Assembly: GCA_949288725.1 (NCBI GenBank)
Contig: CASELF010000056.1
Location: 62,001-126,000, forward strand
Source of the DNA: an uncultured bacterium
GTDB taxonomy: Bacteria > Cyanobacteriota > Vampirovibrionia > Gastranaerophilales > Gastranaerophilaceae
DNA: 64,000 nt
Reading direction: 5' to 3'
Shown here: positions 35,291 to 44,334 of the stretch, one piece after another
Layout of the letters: each line of letters opens with the position of its first letter
How positions within the stretch are numbered: position 1 is the stretch's first letter
The notes under the pieces: generated by a model
Told to the model about the DNA's origin: nothing
The model's input: the letters and a program-made list of their open reading frames with translations, nothing else
Databases searched by the model: none
Made by a program: the position numbers and the translations under genes

Positions 35291-36652
35291 CTAATTATTT
35301 AAACTATGAATAGGAGCCGGAATTCGACCTCCACGCCTTACGAAATCAGAAGAAGACAAATTTCCAACCGGCATAATTGGGGCCTCTCCAAGCAAACCGC
35401 CGTAAGAAATTCTATCCCCGACAGTTTTACCACAAGCAGGAATAATTCTTACCGCCGTAGTTTTTTTATTTATCATACCGATAGCCATTTCATCCGCAAT
35501 AATACCTGCAATTGTATCGACCGGAGTATCACCCGGAATAGCAATCATATCAAGTCCGACAGAACAAACAGAAGTCATAGCTTCCAATTTATCAAAAGTA
35601 AGAAAACCATTTGTAGCAGCCTCAATCATGCCTGCATCTTCAGACACAGGGATAAAAGCACCAGACAAACCTCCGACATGAGAACTTGCCATAATTCCGC
35701 CCTTTTTAACGGCATCATTAAGCATAGCAAGAGCAGCGGTTGTTCCATGAGCACCTGCATGTTCTAACCCCATAGCCTGAAAAATACCTGCAACACTATC
35801 TCCAACAGCAGGAGTAGGCGCAAGTGACAAATCGATAACTCCAAAAGGAATATTCAACCTTTGTGCAAGTTTTCTGCCGACAAGTTCTCCCGTAGAAGTT
35901 ATTTTGAATGCAATTTCTTTTATTTTATTGGCAAGTTCGCTCATATCAGCATTTTTATCAAGAGCATCAACAGCGGCTCTGACAACCCCCGGACCTGAAA
36001 CCCCGACATTTAGTGCACATTCAGGTTCACCCATTCCGCAAAAAGCACCTGCCATAAATGGATTATCACCGGGGACATTACAAAATACAACCAATTTTGC
36101 AGCCCCAATTCCATCTCTATCCTTTGTAAGTTCTGCAGCCTTTTTAATTATTTCTGACATTTTTAGAACTGCATCCATATTAATTCCGGCTTTTGAAGAT
36201 GCAAGATTAATTGAAGAACACAAATATTCTGTACTAGCTAATGCTTCGGGAATACTCTCAATTAAAAGTTCATCTCCTTTAGTGCAGCCTTTTTCAACAA
36301 GAGCAGAAAATCCTCCGATGAAATTCACACCAACATCTTTTGCTGCTTTGTCAAGGGTTTTTGCAATTTTGACATAATCAGGATTTTTACAAGACTCCCC
36401 GATAAAAGATATCGGCGTAACCGCAATCCTTTTATTTATAATAGGGATAGAATATTCATCCGCCAATTCATCAGCGTATTCTACCAAATTTTTTGCATAT
36501 TTTTGAATTTTATTATAAATCTTTTCACAAACTACATCTACATCTTCTGCAATACAATCTCTCAAACTCAACGCTAATGTTACAGTCCTGATATCAAGAT
36601 TGTACAATTTAACCATATTAATCGTTTCTAAAATATTACCTGTATCTATCAT
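35291..36652 (-). CDS. UPF0210 (PFL family, DUF711) protein
   Basis: A 453-residue protein of the UPF0210 family, close to the usual length of about 450. The start ETINMV, the [12 protein letters not shown] stretch, the glycine-rich [10 protein letters not shown], and the C-terminal [21 protein letters not shown] and [15 protein letters not shown] are typical. The fold is related to glycyl-radical enzymes, but no radical glycine motif is expected and the function is unknown. The ATG at 36652 is chosen because the longer frame would run into the preceding gene, whose stop is 2 nt upstream. It is the third gene of an operon with a MotAB-like pair. Confidence 0.85.
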   Translation of the reverse strand: MIDTGNILETINMVKLYNLDIRTVTLALSLRDCIAEDVDVVCEKIYNKIQKYAKNLVEYADELADEYSIPIINKRIAVTPISFIGESCKNPDYVKIAKTLDKAAKDVGVNFIGGFSALVEKGCTKGDELLIESIPEALASTEYLCSSINLASSKAGINMDAVLKMSEIIKKAAELTKDRDGIGAAKLVVFCNVPGDNPFMAGAFCGMGEPECALNVGVSGPGVVRAAVDALDKNADMSELANKIKEIAFKITSTGELVGRKLAQRLNIPFGVIDLSLAPTPAVGDSVAGIFQAMGLEHAGAHGTTAALAMLNDAVKKGGIMASSHVGGLSGAFIPVSEDAGMIEAATNGFLTFDKLEAMTSVCSVGLDMIAIPGDTPVDTIAGIIADEMAIGMINKKTTAVRIIPACGKTVGDRISYGGLLGEAPIMPVGNLSSSDFVRRGGRIPAPIHSLNN

Positions 36653-36654
36653 AT

Positions 36655-37350
36655 CTATTCTCTTTTCAATCCAAGTGCGGTTGAAACATTCCAATCCTTA
36701 ACTTTTAACTTTAATTCTACTCTTCTACTTTTTTGATAATCTTCAACACCGTTTACCAAAACCGGATCATTGAAACTCTTTCCTTCAACTACAACAATTT
36801 TTCTGAACTGGTCAGCGTATGCTTTATTGTAATTTGTCTTAAAAATATATTCAGCAACAGCATTTGCACGCTTCAAACTTAAATCCATATTTTTCAAAAA
36901 TTGTTCATCTTTAGATTTAACACCCGCGAACATCTGCGAATCCGTGTGACCTTGAATAATAATATACTGAATTTGCCCCGCCAATTCTTTATCTGCGAAT
37001 ATTGAATTTATATAAATTGGTGCCAATTTATCCAACAAAGCCTTTCCATTATCAGATAAGACATAACTGTTAAGTTCAAAAAGTTCGACAGCGTCAATTT
37101 TCAAATCCCCTGTCATTTTATCGACATCTGCAACGATATTTGCCTTTTTTAAATCTCCGCTGATTTTTTCAGAAACCTCCATCTGAACTTTCTGTTGTTG
37201 AATACTTTGTTGAGAGAATCCTGTCATTGCAAGCACAAAAAGCGTAATAAAAATAATAGCCAAACCTAAAAGCAAGTCTGCCATAGTAACCCAGAAAATA
37301 TTTTCCTCAGTTCCGTTACCGCTATTTTTTTTAAAGTACTTTATCGACAT
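36655..37350 (-). CDS. MotB/ZorB-like peptidoglycan-binding stator protein
   Basis: A 231-residue protein with one N-terminal membrane helix carrying an acidic residue, D25, in [12 protein letters not shown]. This is the position of the proton-carrying aspartate of MotB-type stators. After a short linker, residues about 95-225 form an OmpA-like peptidoglycan-binding domain with [23 protein letters not shown] and SRRVELKLK. With the upstream gene it should form an ion-driven channel anchored to the wall. The arrangement matches ZorB of Zorya or other orphan MotB homologues; no flagellar genes are present. Confidence 0.78.
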   Translation of the reverse strand: MSIKYFKKNSGNGTEENIFWVTMADLLLGLAIIFITLFVLAMTGFSQQSIQQQKVQMEVSEKISGDLKKANIVADVDKMTGDLKIDAVELFELNSYVLSDNGKALLDKLAPIYINSIFADKELAGQIQYIIIQGHTDSQMFAGVKSKDEQFLKNMDLSLKRANAVAEYIFKTNYNKAYADQFRKIVVVEGKSFNDPVLVNGVEDYQKSRRVELKLKVKDWNVSTALGLKRE

Positions 37351-37359
37351 CCCTATCCC

Positions 37360-38268
37360 TTAAAATAATTCATCCACAACGTCTTTTGCTTCTTTCTCTT
37401 TTAACGATTCTTTAAGTTGTTTGTTCATTTGATTAAGCCCAAATATTAAGTTTTCCAAATAAGGAACCAAATTAGTCGCCAAACTAGCGTTAAAGGCTGA
37501 TTTAAACTCTCCAGGAATACCGGACATCAGATTTGAGGTTGAATTACTTTGAATTTTAGATTCACGAAGCAATTCATATAAGAATTTTTCAGCTGAAACA
37601 CTTGCAAAAAGCCCGCCCATAATCTCTTGAATTTTATTGACAGGAGTTTTGCACATCTTATTATACATAATACGCTCAATCATCAAATAAATTAGAGATG
37701 AACCAACCGCAAAAACAGAAACCAATGCCGCCGTCTGCATACTAACCATAAAATTTGAAACAGATGCAATAGTTCTTTCTTGCGTAGTAAAATCAATTTT
37801 TCCAAACGCAATTGCAATATTCAAAAATGTAAACAACGGTCCAAAACCTGTTAACACAGTAGGAATAGTCTGTATCATCTTAAAGTTAAACTTTGATGTA
37901 ACCAAAGATTCCTCATTAAAAAAGTATAACGGATCAGAAGTTGTCTGAACATTCTGAACAGTAGATGAAATATCCTTATAAGAAACATTTTTCCCCTCAG
38001 ATTTGAGAGCAACAGACTCAGAAAAAACTAAAGTATTCCTGAATTCCATCCACGTAGAGCAAAAATAAGGATTGCTCATCATCCAATTATCAATTTCCTT
38101 AAATCTGAAATTCAAATCGTTACGTTTAAACTTGTTCATAAAATCAATAAAAATATTCAAATTTTTACCGGTTTGAACATATTTTGAATAACAGTATATT
38201 GTAGAAACTATAAATACCAATAAAACAATTAAAATTGGAATATCTGAAATAAATCTTAAAAAATTCAT
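37360..38268 (-). CDS. MotA/ZorA-like membrane channel protein
   Basis: A 302-residue membrane protein with an N-terminal helix (about 8-28), a cytoplasmic region (about 40-130), then two long helices (about 135-160 and 175-205) and a cytoplasmic tail. IPTVLTGFGPLFTFLNIAI corresponds to the conserved MotA/TolQ/ExbB helix; ZorA proteins have a similar PxxLTGxGxxxTF pattern. The tail is short, about 95 residues, unlike the long coiled-coil tail of true ZorA. Ten nt separate it from the MotB-like gene. AAGGATAGG precedes the ATG. It is probably one half of a proton-driven motor of unknown output. Confidence 0.7.
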   Translation of the reverse strand: MNFLRFISDIPILIVLLVFIVSTIYCYSKYVQTGKNLNIFIDFMNKFKRNDLNFRFKEIDNWMMSNPYFCSTWMEFRNTLVFSESVALKSEGKNVSYKDISSTVQNVQTTSDPLYFFNEESLVTSKFNFKMIQTIPTVLTGFGPLFTFLNIAIAFGKIDFTTQERTIASVSNFMVSMQTAALVSVFAVGSSLIYLMIERIMYNKMCKTPVNKIQEIMGGLFASVSAEKFLYELLRESKIQSNSTSNLMSGIPGEFKSAFNASLATNLVPYLENLIFGLNQMNKQLKESLKEKEAKDVVDELF

Positions 38269-38327
38269 TATACTAACCTATCCTTAAAAAGAATTGTACC
38301 ACATTATAAACTTCTGGGCAATATTCT

Positions 38328-38996
38328 TTACTTCGCAATAAAGCACAAACCGCTATGTATATATTTACCAATTAATATCAAGACAAAACTAGCCAAAATA
38401 TCATACACAATTTTCAAACCGCTTTGCGCAACAATCCACCCTTCAATAAACACTCCACCTGCATGTCTGAACAAAGCAACAAGCACCATATAAAAAATAC
38501 CAAAGAAATGAATTATCAAAACCCCAAAAATTGCCGCCTTAATCATATTGGCAAACGAATACTTATCTCTCAAGAATTTACAAGCAATCATAACAGCAGG
38601 AAGATACGCCAGCAAATACCCAAACCCAAATTGCCCAATATATTTAACCCCACCGCCAAGCGCAAACAATGGCATTCCGGCAAGTCCGGCAATCAAATAC
38701 AATAAAACACTTGCAACAGTCAACCTCTTCCCCAATGCAGATGCAACAAACAACACAACAGGAATTTGTGGAATTAAAAAGAAACTATATATAAAATCTT
38801 CCTGCAATAAATTTACCCCCGAAAAAATCTTCAACGGTAATATATAATGTCTGATATTCAAATTCACAAAAGTAGAACAAACAAATAACAAAACCGCAAA
38901 AAAGATTAACACAAGATTTATAAACGGAATCTTAACCTTTTTTTTATGAGTTTTGCCTATACGGGTCATTTTAGGTATCAAAACTTCTTCATTCAT
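38328..38996 (-). CDS. bioY: BioY-type biotin transporter S component
   Basis: A 222-residue membrane protein with about six helices, fitting the substrate-binding (S) unit of an ECF vitamin transporter. The stretch LLYLIAGLAGMPLFALGGG, followed by GYLLAYLPAVMIA, matches the BioY signature GLxGxPVF...GYLxG in outline. The N-terminus has a basic tail of about 20 residues that is unusual. Its start overlaps rimI by 8 nt. The energy-coupling genes (ecfA/ecfT) are not in the window, so it may share a general ECF module. Confidence 0.72.
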   Translation of the reverse strand: MNEEVLIPKMTRIGKTHKKKVKIPFINLVLIFFAVLLFVCSTFVNLNIRHYILPLKIFSGVNLLQEDFIYSFFLIPQIPVVLFVASALGKRLTVASVLLYLIAGLAGMPLFALGGGVKYIGQFGFGYLLAYLPAVMIACKFLRDKYSFANMIKAAIFGVLIIHFFGIFYMVLVALFRHAGGVFIEGWIVAQSGLKIVYDILASFVLILIGKYIHSGLCFIAK

Positions 38997-39525
38997 TTAT
39001 AGTTATCTGCTCTCCCAATGTCGCTACAAGTTTATCATACGGAATTTTAAATTCGTCAAAAAATATATTTTTAGTCCACATAATTAAAGCATCTTCATTA
39101 TTATCCTGATAATACCCTTTCCTTGTACCAAAAGAAGAAAATCCCCACTTAGTATAAAGGTTAATGGCAGGCTCATTACTTACCCTGACCTCAAGAGTAA
39201 TATATTTAATCTTGTCAGCATAACAATCTTTGATAATTCTATGAAGCAGAGCCTGTGCATAATTACGCTTCCTATAGTCAGGATGAATAGCAATAGTTGT
39301 AATATGAGCCTCTTCCAAAATATGCCAGCAACCAGCATATCCGCAAAGCAAACCTTTATCATTATACAAAGAATAATAAAAAGCCAAATCATTAGAGATT
39401 TCACTCAAAAAAGACGATTTAGACCAATGATGATCCCCATAAGCAGCAGCCTCAATCTGCATTACCCCATCAATATCATCCTGTGTCATCTTCTTTACAG
39501 TAACAACTTCAACCTTCTCTGACAT
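38989..39525 (-). CDS. rimI: Ribosomal protein S18 alanine N-acetyltransferase RimI
   Basis: A 178-residue GNAT acetyltransferase. The acetyl-CoA loop is HPDYRKRNYAQALL, and the C-terminal EVRVSNEPAINLYTKWGFSSFGTRKGYY is typical of RimI, which acetylates the N-terminal alanine of S18. The residues after about 150 are longer than in E. coli. It overlaps bioY by 8 nt. The start appears leaderless: a TGATAACAT extended -10 ends 6 nt before the ATG, with TTGCAA 17 nt further upstream. Confidence 0.88.
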   Translation of the reverse strand: MSEKVEVVTVKKMTQDDIDGVMQIEAAAYGDHHWSKSSFLSEISNDLAFYYSLYNDKGLLCGYAGCWHILEEAHITTIAIHPDYRKRNYAQALLHRIIKDCYADKIKYITLEVRVSNEPAINLYTKWGFSSFGTRKGYYQDNNEDALIMWTKNIFFDEFKIPYDKLVATLGEQITINE

Positions 39526-39887
39526 AAAACCATGTTATCACGACAAACCATTTCTTGCAATAAAATACAAAAAATAATACACAAATTTACAAACGAGATT
39601 AAAAGAAAAAACAAACGAACAGACATAAATGTTTAATTAAAATAACAACTTATTAGAAAGACTTAATAAAAATTTACAAATATTTAAAAATGTTTTAATA
39701 AAAGGAATTAGGGCAAAAGCGTGTACTGTTTGAAGTTTTTTATCATTAAAAAAACACGCACATAAAAGAAGATTACAAAACCTTAAAAAGAATAAGAAAA
39801 CCGCTTGCAAACAAATATTTTGCAGGTAAGATAAAATAAAGACCCATGTTTGTTGGGCAGTTTCACAAGCCGAAAAATGAGGAAAAT
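39526..39887. other. Intergenic region between rimI and infA
   Basis: This 362-nt stretch has no supported gene. It holds the rimI promoter on the minus strand and, near 39805-39832, a possible infA promoter (TTGCAA, 16 nt, TAAGAT). In the middle is a structured element: GCGTGT (39719-39724) pairs with ACACGC (39754-39759) and encloses an inner TTTTTT/AAAAAA hairpin. What that element does is not clear. Confidence 0.5.
39532..39560 (-). promoter_or_regulatory. Promoter of rimI (leaderless)
   Basis: -35 TTGCAA (39555-39560), a 17-nt spacer and an extended -10 TGATAACAT whose hexamer ends 6 nt before the ATG. Confidence 0.5.
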
Positions 39888-40103
39888 ATGGCAAAAGACG
39901 TAATAGAATTGGAAGGCACAATAATAGAATCAATGCCAAATGCTATGTTCAGAGTCAAACTGGAAAATGACCACGAAATATTAGCGCACATATCCGGTAA
40001 AATCAGAAAGAATTTCATCAGGATATTACCGGGGGACAAGGTAAAGGTCGAAATGACACCATATGACCTGACAAAGGGTCGTATAACCTTCAGATTAAAG
40101 TAG
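39888..40103 (+). CDS. infA: Translation initiation factor IF-1
   Basis: A 71-residue OB-fold protein that binds the ribosomal A site during initiation. It begins [20 protein letters not shown] and contains [20 protein letters not shown] and [13 protein letters not shown], nearly invariant in IF-1. GAGGAAAAT supports the ATG at 39888; a longer in-frame start 42 bases upstream is rejected. It is the first gene of a ten-gene operon that runs to rpsI. Confidence 0.97.
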   Translation: MAKDVIELEGTIIESMPNAMFRVKLENDHEILAHISGKIRKNFIRILPGDKVKVEMTPYDLTKGRITFRLK

Positions 40104-40140
40104 AAATCTCACGTACAAACAAATATAAAAGGAAAAGAAA

Positions 40141-40254
40141 ATGAAAGTAAGATCATCAGTAAAGAAAATGTGCGACAAATGCAAATGTATCAAAAGAAAA
40201 GGCAGAATTGCCGTAATTTGCGAAAACCCTAAACACAAACAAAGACAGGGTTAG
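40141..40254 (+). CDS. rpmJ: 50S ribosomal protein L36
   Basis: A 37-residue zinc-binding ribosomal protein starting [15 protein letters not shown]. The zinc ligands C11, C14, C27 and H32 are all present, so this is the C+ (zinc-containing) form. AGGAAAAG precedes the ATG. It sits between infA and rpsM, as in most bacteria. Confidence 0.97.
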   Translation: MKVRSSVKKMCDKCKCIKRKGRIAVICENPKHKQRQG

Positions 40255-40286
40255 TTTCGAATTGGCGTATTATTATGACGTCAACA

Positions 40287-40358
40287 GAGGCTAAACAAGC
40301 ACAAAAGGACCTGAACTTGCGAGGGAAACGGCAGGTGGTGAGGAAGTATTTAAGCCTC
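40287..40358 (+). ncRNA. Structured leader before rpsM, candidate ribosomal-protein control element
   Basis: The 143-nt gap before rpsM holds nested complements: GAGGCT (40287-40292) with AGCCTC (40353-40358), and inside it ACCTG (40309-40313) with CAGGT (40332-40336). In E. coli the rpsM leader is where S4 represses the alpha operon through a pseudoknot; the structure here is different in detail. The element is positioned for the same use. Confidence 0.45.
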
Positions 40359-40397
40359 ATAACAAAAAAAATCTAACAACAAGAAAAGGAGAAAAAA

Positions 40398-40763
40398 ATG
40401 GCAAGATTAGTAGGGGTTGACCTACCTCGTAACAAAAGAATGGAAGTAGCGTTAACTTACATTTATGGCATAGGGCCAACAAGAGCTAAGAACATCTTAG
40501 CAGCAACTGGAATTTCACCAGACTTAAGAACAGACAATTTAACAGATGATGATATTAAAAAACTAAGAAACGAATTATCTAACTATCACATCGAAGGTGA
40601 CTTAAGACGTGAAGTTACAATGAATATCAAACGTTTACAAGAAATCGGTTCATACAGAGGATTACGTCACAAACGTAAACTTCCATGCCGCGGACAAAGA
40701 ACAAAGACAAACGCAAGAACTCAACGCGGAAAGAAAACAGGACCAGTTTCAAAGAAAAAATAA
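40398..40763 (+). CDS. rpsM: 30S ribosomal protein S13
   Basis: A 121-residue small-subunit head protein that contacts the P-site tRNA and forms bridges with the 50S. It begins [20 protein letters not shown] and ends with the basic [14 protein letters not shown] tail that is diagnostic of S13. AAAGGAGAAA precedes the ATG. It follows a structured leader. Confidence 0.98.
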   Translation: MARLVGVDLPRNKRMEVALTYIYGIGPTRAKNILAATGISPDLRTDNLTDDDIKKLRNELSNYHIEGDLRREVTMNIKRLQEIGSYRGLRHKRKLPCRGQRTKTNARTQRGKKTGPVSKKK

Positions 40764-40842
40764 GGGATTAACATAAGACCTTATACCCCGAAAGGGAAAG
40801 ATAAATAAGAAAATATAACAAAAAAAGATAAAGGAAAAAGAA

Positions 40843-41229
40843 ATGGCAAGACCACAAAAAACAAAGAAAAAGGAAAAGAAAAATGTATTACAGGGAGTTG
40901 TACACATACAATCAACTTTCAATAATACAATAGTAACTTCTACAGATACACAAGGTAATGCTATTGCTTGGGCAACAGCAGGTGCTTCTGGATTCAAGGG
41001 TGCAAGAAAAGGTACTCCATTCGCAGCACAATCAGCAGCAGAATTAGTTGCAAAGAAATCAATCGATCAAGGAATGAAGAAAGTAGAAGTTCATATTAAA
41101 GGACCTGGTTCAGGAAGAGAAACTGCAATCAGAGCAATCCAAGCAGCAGGATTAGAAATCACATTAATTAAAGATGTAACACCTATTCCTCACAACGGAT
41201 GTCGTCCTCCTAAAAAACGTAGAGTATAG
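40843..41229 (+). CDS. rpsK: 30S ribosomal protein S11
   Basis: A 128-residue platform protein of the 30S subunit. [35 protein letters not shown] and the C-terminal [18 protein letters not shown] are invariant features of S11. The N-terminal tail is lysine-rich. A 79-nt spacer separates it from rpsM. Confidence 0.98.
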   Translation: MARPQKTKKKEKKNVLQGVVHIQSTFNNTIVTSTDTQGNAIAWATAGASGFKGARKGTPFAAQSAAELVAKKSIDQGMKKVEVHIKGPGSGRETAIRAIQAAGLEITLIKDVTPIPHNGCRPPKKRRV

Positions 41230-41241
41230 TTTACGTAAAAA

Positions 41242-41327
41242 CTGTGCCTAAAAGCGCAGACAAAGTAAAAGTAGTAATTGCGGGGGCTTGCGTAAATAGT
41301 CCATACGCAAACCATAGATGCCCCGCA
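41242..41327 (+). ncRNA. Nested-hairpin leader before rpsD, candidate S4 autoregulatory RNA
   Basis: The 122-nt gap before rpsD contains two structures. Hairpin 1 pairs CTGTGC (41242-41247) with GCGCAG (41254-41259). Hairpin 2 has an outer stem TGCGGGG (41279-41285) with CCCCGCA (41321-41327) and an inner stem TTGCGTA (41288-41294) with TACGCAA (41304-41310), a 9-nt apical loop and a 10-nt 3' bulge. All stems are perfect except one G-U in hairpin 1. S4 binds leaders of its own mRNA in other bacteria. Confidence 0.6.
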
Positions 41328-41351
41328 CAAGAAAAAGGAGAAAAATAAACA

Positions 41352-41954
41352 ATGTCAAGATATACAGGACCAACCAATAAATTATTCAGAAACAAAAAGG
41401 TTAAAGACTTATCAAACAGAAAGTTAACAACATCAATGAGACAAACTTCATCAGGTCAACATGGTGCTGTAAGAAAGAAACTTTCTGAATATGCAATTCA
41501 CTTAGCAGAAAAACAAAAAATCAGATACACATACTTGGTAAGTGAAAAACAATTCGTAAGATACTATAACGAAGCTGCAAGAAGAAAAGGTGTTACAGGT
41601 ACAATATTGTTACAATTACTTGAATCAAGAGTAGATAACATCTTATACAGAGCAGGTTTTGGTATTACACGTAAGCAAACAAGACAGATTGTTAACCACG
41701 GTCATGTTCTTGTAAACGGTAAGAAGGTAGATATTCCTTCATACTTAGTAAAAGCAGGCGATGTAATTACAATAAAAGCAAAGAGTTCTAAATACTTAAA
41801 CGATGTAATTGGAATGATAGATATGGCATGCGCACCTGCGTGGATGACAATCGATAAAGAAGCATTAAAAATTACATTTGACAGAATTCCTGAAAGAGAA
41901 GAATTAGATCCTGAAATAAAAGAACAACTTGTAATTGAATATTATTCTAAGTAG
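41352..41954 (+). CDS. rpsD: 30S ribosomal protein S4
   Basis: A 200-residue primary 16S rRNA-binding protein and known autoregulator. It shows the S4 N-terminal domain (SRYTGP start, then GQHGAVRKKLSEYA) and the S4 RNA-binding fold (RVDNILYRAGFGITRKQTRQ, then HVLVNGKKVDIPS). The N-terminal zinc cysteines of C+ forms are absent. AAGGAGAAAA lies about 10 nt before the ATG. In many Cyanobacteria rpsD is elsewhere; here it is between rpsK and rpoA, as in E. coli. Confidence 0.98.
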   Translation: MSRYTGPTNKLFRNKKVKDLSNRKLTTSMRQTSSGQHGAVRKKLSEYAIHLAEKQKIRYTYLVSEKQFVRYYNEAARRKGVTGTILLQLLESRVDNILYRAGFGITRKQTRQIVNHGHVLVNGKKVDIPSYLVKAGDVITIKAKSSKYLNDVIGMIDMACAPAWMTIDKEALKITFDRIPEREELDPEIKEQLVIEYYSK

Positions 41955-42024
41955 AAATTGTAAGTAATAAGCATTAACTTATATGACTAACAATTAAGTA
42001 GATAACAACTAGGAGAATAAAAGA

Positions 42025-42999
42025 ATGGAATTAAAAATTAAATGTGTTAATACAACAACAAGTTCTGATGGTTCACAATACGGAAAATTTGTAATAGAGC
42101 CGTTAGAAAGAGGGTTCGGGACAACAGTTGGTAACTCATTAAGAAGAGTATTATTATCAAGTCTTGAAGGTACCGCTGTTACCAGTGCAAGAATCGAAGG
42201 TATTACTCACGAATATACAGCAATTCCGGGTGTATTGGAAGACGTTATCGATGTAATGTTGAACCTAAAAGGATTAGTAGTAAAAACTGATTCAAAGGAA
42301 TCACAACACTTAAGAATTGATGTAGATAAACCTGGACCGGTATTAGCCAGTGATATTCAATTACCTGCAGGTGTAAAAGTAGTTAACCCTGATTGGTTAA
42401 TTTGTACAGTTGCAGATGGTGGTTCATTCCATGCAGATATCATAGTAGATACAGGCAAAGGATATGTACCGCATGATGTTCCAAGAGATGCTAAAGATGC
42501 AACAATAGATATGTTACCTATTGATGCAACATTTATGCCAATCAAACGAGTAAGTTACAATGTAGAAAGTGCTCGTGTAGGAGATGCATTAGACTTTGAT
42601 AAATTAACATTAGAAATCTGGTCAAACGGCTCAATTGATGTACAAAACGCATTAAGCCAAGCATCAAATCTATTAATTGAACACTTTATGCAAATAGCAT
42701 CAATAACAGGTCAACCTGCTGTTTCACCGATAGCATCAGCAGAAGTAGAAACAGAAAAGGCAGAGGAAGAAGAAGTTCCATCAATGACAATTGAAGAACT
42801 TGAATTATCTGTAAGAGCATATAACTGTTTGAAAAGAGCAAGCATCAATTCAATGGCTGAATTATTAAAGAAATCAGAACATGATTTATTAAATATAAAG
42901 AATTTCGGTAAAAAATCATCAGATGAAGTTATCGAAAGATTACACCACTTTGGTTTAGACTTAGCGCCAAACCCTGTGGAAGAAGATTTAATCGGATAA
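42025..42999 (+). CDS. rpoA: RNA polymerase alpha subunit
   Basis: A 324-residue subunit that starts polymerase assembly. The N-terminal dimerisation domain has ERGFGTTVGNSLRRVLLSS and the C-terminal domain (about 250-324) has LELSVRAYNCLKRASI and NFGKKSSDEVIERL, which bind UP elements and activators. An acidic linker (EVETEKAEEEEV) joins them. AGGAG precedes the ATG. Confidence 0.98.
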   Translation: MELKIKCVNTTTSSDGSQYGKFVIEPLERGFGTTVGNSLRRVLLSSLEGTAVTSARIEGITHEYTAIPGVLEDVIDVMLNLKGLVVKTDSKESQHLRIDVDKPGPVLASDIQLPAGVKVVNPDWLICTVADGGSFHADIIVDTGKGYVPHDVPRDAKDATIDMLPIDATFMPIKRVSYNVESARVGDALDFDKLTLEIWSNGSIDVQNALSQASNLLIEHFMQIASITGQPAVSPIASAEVETEKAEEEEVPSMTIEELELSVRAYNCLKRASINSMAELLKKSEHDLLNIKNFGKKSSDEVIERLHHFGLDLAPNPVEEDLIG

Positions 43000-43053
43000 T
43001 CCCGTTAAATCCATAGAGAATACAATTAATTAATAAGTAAAGGATAAAGAAAA

Positions 43054-43482
43054 ATGAGACATATGTGTAAAAAACATACGCTGGGAAAAGCGCAAGACCA
43101 AAGAAAGGCATTGTTGCGTTCTTTAGCGACTGAACTTTTTGTACACGGTGAAATCACAACAACAATGGCTCGTGCAAAAGCATTAAAACCATATGCTGAA
43201 AAGATTATCACTCTTGCAAAAAAAGGCGATCTTCATTCTATACGTCAAGCAGCAAGATATATTTACAATAAAGAAACCGGTAAATATATGGACTTGGCAT
43301 CAGGTGAAGTATTTGATGCACCACAAGCAGATAAGAAATTAGCATCACAAACAGTATTGAGAAAATTATTTGTAATAATCGGCAAACAATATTCTCAAAA
43401 GAATGGTGGATACACAAGAATTTACCACTTACCACCAAGACGTGGCGATGCTTCTGAAATGGCATTAATTCAATTGGTGTAA
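43054..43482 (+). CDS. rplQ: 50S ribosomal protein L17
   Basis: A 142-residue large-subunit protein near the exit tunnel. It has the family signature LGKAQDQRKALLRSLATEL and ends with YTRIYHLPPRRGDASEMALIQL. Residues about 75-95 contain a short insert (NKETGKYMDLASGEVFD) not present in the shortest homologues. It is followed after 6 nt by truA. Confidence 0.97.
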   Translation: MRHMCKKHTLGKAQDQRKALLRSLATELFVHGEITTTMARAKALKPYAEKIITLAKKGDLHSIRQAARYIYNKETGKYMDLASGEVFDAPQADKKLASQTVLRKLFVIIGKQYSQKNGGYTRIYHLPPRRGDASEMALIQLV

Positions 43483-43488
43483 TAATTA

Positions 43489-44313
43489 ATGCGTTATGCT
43501 TTTAAAGTTCAATATATAGGGAAGAATTATTCAGGAAGCCAGATTCAATTTGAAAACGGCAAACAGATAGATTCACCGACAATACAAGGGGAACTTGAAA
43601 AAGCACTTTGTACATTGATACTTGGAAAACCTTATAACACTGAGATTGAATCAACAGATGAAAATACTCAGTGTGAAGGTTTTAGCCAATATAAAAATAA
43701 TCGGCCAATAAAGACAATATTTTCCGGAAGAACGGATAAAGGAGTAAATTCAAAAGGTCAGGTAGTTCATTTTGACACAGACGAAATGATTGTTGCTTCA
43801 AAGTTTCTCTATTCGATAAATGAAATTTTACCTGATGATATATCCGTCACAGACTTGGAATTAGTTGATTCAAGGTTTCACGCACAAAAATCTGCCCAAA
43901 GGCGTTATTACAGATATGAATTTATAAACAGAAGATGTAAAAACGCATTTGATGGAGATTTGATGAGGGTAAAATTCAAAATAGACTTAGCCAGAATGCA
44001 AAAGTCATTAGATTACCTGCTAGGGGAACATGATTTTTCGAGTTTCAAGAGTTCCGGAACGCTGAACCCGAGCAAAATATGTACTTTATATGAAGCAAAA
44101 GTTTCAAAAGCCGACGACAAGGTTTCTATTGATATTGTAGGAAACAGATTTTTATACAATATGGTAAGAACAATTGTCGGAACCCTTCTGGAAATAGAAG
44201 GACATAATTTGAGTTCTGAGCATATGAAATATGTCTTAGACTCCAAAGACCGCACAAAAGCGGGAATGACAGTTAGTCCATACGGATTAACATTAATGAA
44301 AGTAATGTATTAA
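43489..44313 (+). CDS. truA: tRNA pseudouridine synthase A
   Basis: A 274-residue enzyme that makes pseudouridine at positions 38-40 of the anticodon arm. The catalytic aspartate is in FSGRTDKGVNSKGQ. Other marks are RFHAQKSAQRRYYRYEF and GNRFLYNMVRTIVGTLLEI. About 30 polar residues (around 42-75) are inserted ahead of the catalytic loop compared with E. coli TruA. It lies between rplQ and rplM, as in Cyanobacteria and Firmicutes. Confidence 0.95.
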   Translation: MRYAFKVQYIGKNYSGSQIQFENGKQIDSPTIQGELEKALCTLILGKPYNTEIESTDENTQCEGFSQYKNNRPIKTIFSGRTDKGVNSKGQVVHFDTDEMIVASKFLYSINEILPDDISVTDLELVDSRFHAQKSAQRRYYRYEFINRRCKNAFDGDLMRVKFKIDLARMQKSLDYLLGEHDFSSFKSSGTLNPSKICTLYEAKVSKADDKVSIDIVGNRFLYNMVRTIVGTLLEIEGHNLSSEHMKYVLDSKDRTKAGMTVSPYGLTLMKVMY

Positions 44314-44334
44314 AATAATAAACGGAGAAATGCA

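Noticed and set aside
35291-36652. True pyruvate formate-lyase
   Set aside because: The PFL-family name refers to a structural relation. The sequence matches UPF0210 and lacks the glycyl-radical and Cys-Cys active-site motifs.
36655-38268. A full Zorya anti-phage system
   Set aside because: Only the two membrane components are present; no ZorC, ZorD or ZorE-like gene is adjacent and the ZorA tail is short.
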